From Melastoma dodecandrum (lineage: Eukaryota; Streptophyta; Magnoliopsida; Myrtales; Melastomataceae): DNA of 64,000 nucleotides. The notes under the pieces were generated by a model that was not told the DNA's origin, did not search any database, and was given only the letters and a program-made list of their open reading frames with translations. The position numbers and the translations under genes were made by a program. Location: the NCBI GenBank assembly GCA_029817715.1, contig JARUPY010000387.1, positions 124,001-188,000 of the forward strand, read 5' to 3'. This document shows, one piece after another, positions 60,714 through 64,000 of this stretch (the first letter of the stretch is position 1; every line of letters starts with the position of its first letter).

Positions 60714-62696
60714 TCAAGATCTGGAAATGGGTGCTGGCCGACCGATTCCCAAATGGTGTTGGCGTGGAAAGATGCGGTTTTGGACTGCTTTCACGGATGC
60801 CACTCTTGCTGCGTTTGCTGATCTATTGGCTGCAGCGATTGCTTTGTTCACTCTCACCTCCACCTTTCCCAGATTATGAGCTCTCTCTGCAGCCCGGCGT
60901 GCTTCCTGTTTCCAAAATCTATCTCAGTCAGCACACTAGATTAAGTCCCCCAATAGCAAGTCTTGTTCGAGATATGCCCCCCTTCGAGGGATTCAAAATC
61001 TGCTCACCTGTGCTGCGTTTAGGACTTTGGAATGGATAGCTGAAGAGGGAAGTCCCGCATCGGTGGGAGCATCCAGGACCCCATTTCTCCAATGGCCATA
61101 TTGTGTCTCCCCATTCCGGAACCTATACATGCCGAAACCTTGCCTCCTTCCCTCATGCCATGCTCCCTCGTAACAATGGCCATTCCCAAAGTGGTATACC
61201 CCAAAACCATGCATCTTATCTGCAAAATACTCCCCTGAGTACGTGTCGCCATTTCTGCAGTTAATTACAAGTGAAGCATTTTAAAGCGGTATTACATGTA
61301 GTCACTAATATTTAATGGCATTGACAACCACATGAAAAAAATAGTGTAGCATTTCATTCCAAAAAAATAGTAGACAACATAAGAGTCTAGCACACAATTG
61401 TTTTCTTTCTATTAACTGCGACCTGTCAATACCGGTCACACTACATCAGTGAAGGTCACAGCAGCATCAGACATGATACACATCACCGGGCAGGAGCAAC
61501 ACCAGTCCCAAATGCAATAGTCGGAATGAACCCAAGTGCTTTCAGCTTAGAATAGAAATCAATGTCCTAAACGACCTCGCATTCACTTTGGATTCTTTGA
61601 CTTGTTCTGAAACACCGCCGAGACATTATATATATGCACCAACCGGTTCTTACCTGAAATGGTAGCGACCAAGGCCATGCTTGATTCCCTGCTTGAACTG
61701 CCCAACATACTTACTACCATCCTCGCAAGAGTGCTCCCCGAACCCATGGCACTGCCCATTAAACCATTCTCCACCATAAACGTCCCCTGTATAGAATCTA
61801 TACACACCAACCCCATGCCTCAATCCCTGACGATATTGCCCTCTGTATCGGCTCCCCCTCGCCCAAGTCTCGACACCGTATCCGTCATACTTCCCATCCA
61901 CCCAATCGCCCTCGTACCTCCCCGTCTTACAGTAATAATAAACCCCACTGCCGGAACACTTGCCATCAAGAAACTCGCCCTCATACACATCCCCATTACT
62001 GTAAACCTCCACCCAGCACCCGGAATCACGGGCAGGCTTCTTCTCGGCCTTTGTCCTAGATCCAATCGACCACAAGACCTGCTTACTAGGCTTCGGATCA
62101 GAAAACGACGTCGCGATCCTCGCAGACAACGACCGAGAGAGCAGTAACCTGATGGAGGGGAACCGAGGGAGGGCCAAATTGAGGGACACTAACAGGGCGA
62201 GCGAGAACCCGACCAAGGAAGCCAACTCGAGAAACAGGGAGCGGCGGGGATACGAGGCGAAGAAGTAAAGAGACGGGAGCAAGAGGAGGAACAAACATCT
62301 CAGATGAATACCGAAAAACCGAACGCGGAGATTCCGAAGCCGGAAAGCGACGAAAAGGGACTCGGGGCAGGAGAAGCTGGAAGCTTTACGAGGGTTAACG
62401 GCGAAAGGGGGATCATTGCGGCAGGGCTTGAAGAAGGGGGGATGTCTGTGTTTCTGGGGAGGAGGAGGGGGTTGAGGAGAAGAGGAAGGAGGGGAGTGGA
62501 ATTGGGTAGTTAGGGGAAGGGGCCTCTTGTGGGGGGTGGAAAGGAGGGAGACATCGCCGCCTCCGCCGTGTTGATGAAGGAGAGGCGGGGTGGTTGGGAT
62601 GTGGACGCAGAGATGATCGGAGGGGAAGGGGTGATGATAGAAGGAGAGGGAGCTGTCAACTCCGATCTCGACGACTTCAGGTTCTCCCGAACGCAT
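60714..62696 (-). CDS. MORN-repeat membrane protein
   Basis: Three exons: 62696-61654, 61254-61008, 60905-60714; 493 residues. The N-terminal 110 residues are Pro/Ser/His-rich. Hydrophobic stretches follow (CLFLLLLPSLYFFA and LELASLVGFSLALLVSLNLA), likely two membrane helices. Then about seven MORN repeats: YEGEFLDGKCSGSGVYYY, YEGDWVDGKYDGYGVETW, YRGQYRQGLRHGVGVYRF, YGGEWFNGQCHGFGEHSC, YVGQFKQGIKHGLGRYHF, YSGEYFADKMHGFGVYHF, YEGAWHEGRRQGFGMYRF. The Ala-rich C terminus (ARRAAERAHNLGKVEVRVNK) is probably helical. MORN repeats often bind phospholipids or partner proteins at membranes; I know of related plant proteins but no confirmed function for this one. No kinase domain, so it is not a PIP5K. 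Confidence 0.92.
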
Positions 62697-63551
62697 GAAA
62701 GCAGAGCCCGATGAATCTCAGATTACACCCCCCACGAAGCTCCTCCTCCTCCCTTTGCTACAAACGGGCGGATTGAAAGGGCGGTTTTAGCGATTTGGGA
62801 TTGGAGGAAGAGGCGGTTTAAAGGGGGAGTTAGGAACCGATGACTTGGTTCTTTCTTTCCCTCTGTGGGCCTTTCTTTGGGGCGTGGATAGAGAGAGAGA
62901 GAGAGAGAGAACAGGGGTAGTTCCGGGATTCCACCCCCCAACTAAAACAGCCACCACGTGGCACCTTTTCCTCTTAGGAATTACTGCTCGTAGTTGGAAT
63001 TATTACACAAAACCTTAAATACTTCAGTCACCAATGACGGACGCCATGATTCAAAAAGGAAATAAATAGAAGAACCCCGGGAAAACTAATAGAAAAGGAA
63101 AACAGGGTGACGGATGATTCCTGCGCCTTGTCCCATGTGGTTTAGGTGGATTTGCTGTGCTGCCTACATGCTTAATAATCAGATGGTTTGACTTGTGTAT
63201 AAACACCATGACGCTTCCCTATGCCCCCCCTCCTTTTGTAATAATAATATTTACGAAAACATCACACTGTAGCAGAGTATTCCCTGTCCCCAGGCTCTGT
63301 TCTGTATGTGGTGGCTCCTGCTTTTGCTCTTATCTTAAGGCAGCCATTTCGTTGTCATGGACCAACAACAGGAATATCCATCCCCCACGAGAGTTTCAAT
63401 CGAGCCTGTCTCCCTTTACCTCGTTGCGATCCAAAAGATTAGAGAGATTTAGCCGCAAAAGGAAGACTTTTCGGGTTAGAAAAGGAAGCCGGAGAGGAAA
63501 GATGACTGCTACCCAGGCTAATACGCTAACAAACAGATATGTCGGTTCAAA
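62697..63551. other. Spacer between MORN gene and the last gene
   Basis: Holds the MORN gene leader and promoter and a (GA)n microsatellite at 62889-62910. The ORF at 63157-63588 has no recognised domain and overlaps the next gene's last exon on the other strand. Confidence 0.5.
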
Positions 63552-63963
63552 TCAAAGAGAAAGAAATGTTTGCTTGCCAAAGACATAAGCCTCGAAGAAA
63601 GTGGACCCACTCGGGAGGTCGGGAGGATAAAGCCGGTTGTCTCTTCCCTTATCCAAGAGCCAGCAGTTGAATGTGTTGGAGCTTTTATCTGTATCTGAAA
63701 ACAAGCAAAAGAAGACCAGGGACACTAACAAGTCATTGTCCCACAACGTGTGCATGTTTAAGGAAGTAAGATTGCCATTCCCTAATTCCTCCTAATTAAA
63801 TTCCTCTGAATTCGCTCTTATGATTCCCAAGTTCGTAGATCTTGTGAATGTTGCTAGCCCGTGTTACCATGGGATTTAGGATAATACCTGAGGGGTTAGA
63901 GAATGCAGTAGAGTAGGCGGAAGCCGCAACCTCCTTGGTTGTTGCCTTCACCTCCCATTTCAT
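63552..63963 (-). CDS. Possible two-exon small protein, 72 residues, unknown
   Basis: Exon 1, 63963-63888, begins MKWEVKATTKEVAASAY and ends at CAG/GTATTA. Exon 2, 63694-63552, follows a good acceptor (GTTTTCAG) and reads in phase: DTDKSSNTFNCWLLDKGRDN, then LYPPDLPSGSTFFEAYVFGK and a stop. Both splice sites are canonical and the joined frame is open, which supports a real gene. The composition looks globular (WLLDKGRDNRLYPPD). I do not recognise the family. It may be longer: the start could lie beyond the window, or further exons may exist. Confidence 0.45.
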
Positions 63964-64000
63964 CCTCTCTTTTCTGCATGCTAGATGTGAGAAAGAAGAA

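Overview
This is nuclear DNA of a flowering plant, most likely a dicot. I cannot name the species. The evidence is GT..AG introns, plant-only gene families (POL-type PP2C, NPF7 transporter, class III peroxidase, TOM2A, FLZ zinc finger, BOI-type RING ligase, the nuclear group II maturase nMAT2), a chromovirus-type Ty3/gypsy element, and long AT-rich, microsatellite-rich gaps. There are no operons. Gene models below were built by reading splice junctions by eye and matching remembered family features; no search was run.

Layout. 1-8.5 kb: a complete but dead Ty3/gypsy element with 350-bp LTRs and a 5-bp target duplication. A second 2-kb element has inserted precisely inside its 5' LTR, leaving a 9-bp duplication. 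8.5-11 kb: relics (a kinase fragment, a probable PIRL fragment, an unrecognised ORF, a 420-bp foldback repeat). 11.1-14.1 kb (-): POLTERGEIST-type PP2C. 14.1-21.2 kb: a gene-poor stretch with one doubtful ORF. 21.2-24.0 kb (+): NPF7.3/NRT1.5-type transporter. 24.7-29.0 kb (-): an unprocessed pseudogene of plastidial pyruvate kinase. 29.15-30.2 kb: a large inverted repeat. 30.4-31.7 kb (+): an intronless conserved plant protein of unknown function. 32.4-33.7 kb (-): DC1 zinc-finger protein. 35.8-37.0 kb (-): class III peroxidase. 37.3-38.6 kb (-): TOM2A tetraspanin-like protein. 40.6-42.8 kb (+): nMAT2. 46.6-47.8 kb (-): BOI-related RING E3 ligase. 53.6-54.2 kb (-): fragment of an acyl-CoA-binding kelch protein gene. 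55.5-56.1 kb (+): FLZ protein. 56.3-57.5 kb: possible LTR remnant with tandem repeats. 59.2-60.2 kb (-): ribosomal protein eL43 (RPL37A) with a site II/telo-box promoter. 60.7-62.7 kb (-): MORN-repeat membrane protein. 63.5-64.0 kb (-): an unrecognised small two-exon gene.

The genes do not form a single pathway; this is an ordinary mixed plant gene neighbourhood. I found no convincing new system. The features most worth a second look are the nested insertion, the long inverted repeat at 29-30 kb, the pyruvate kinase pseudogene, and the cluster of gene fragments beside a foldback element at 9-10.5 kb.
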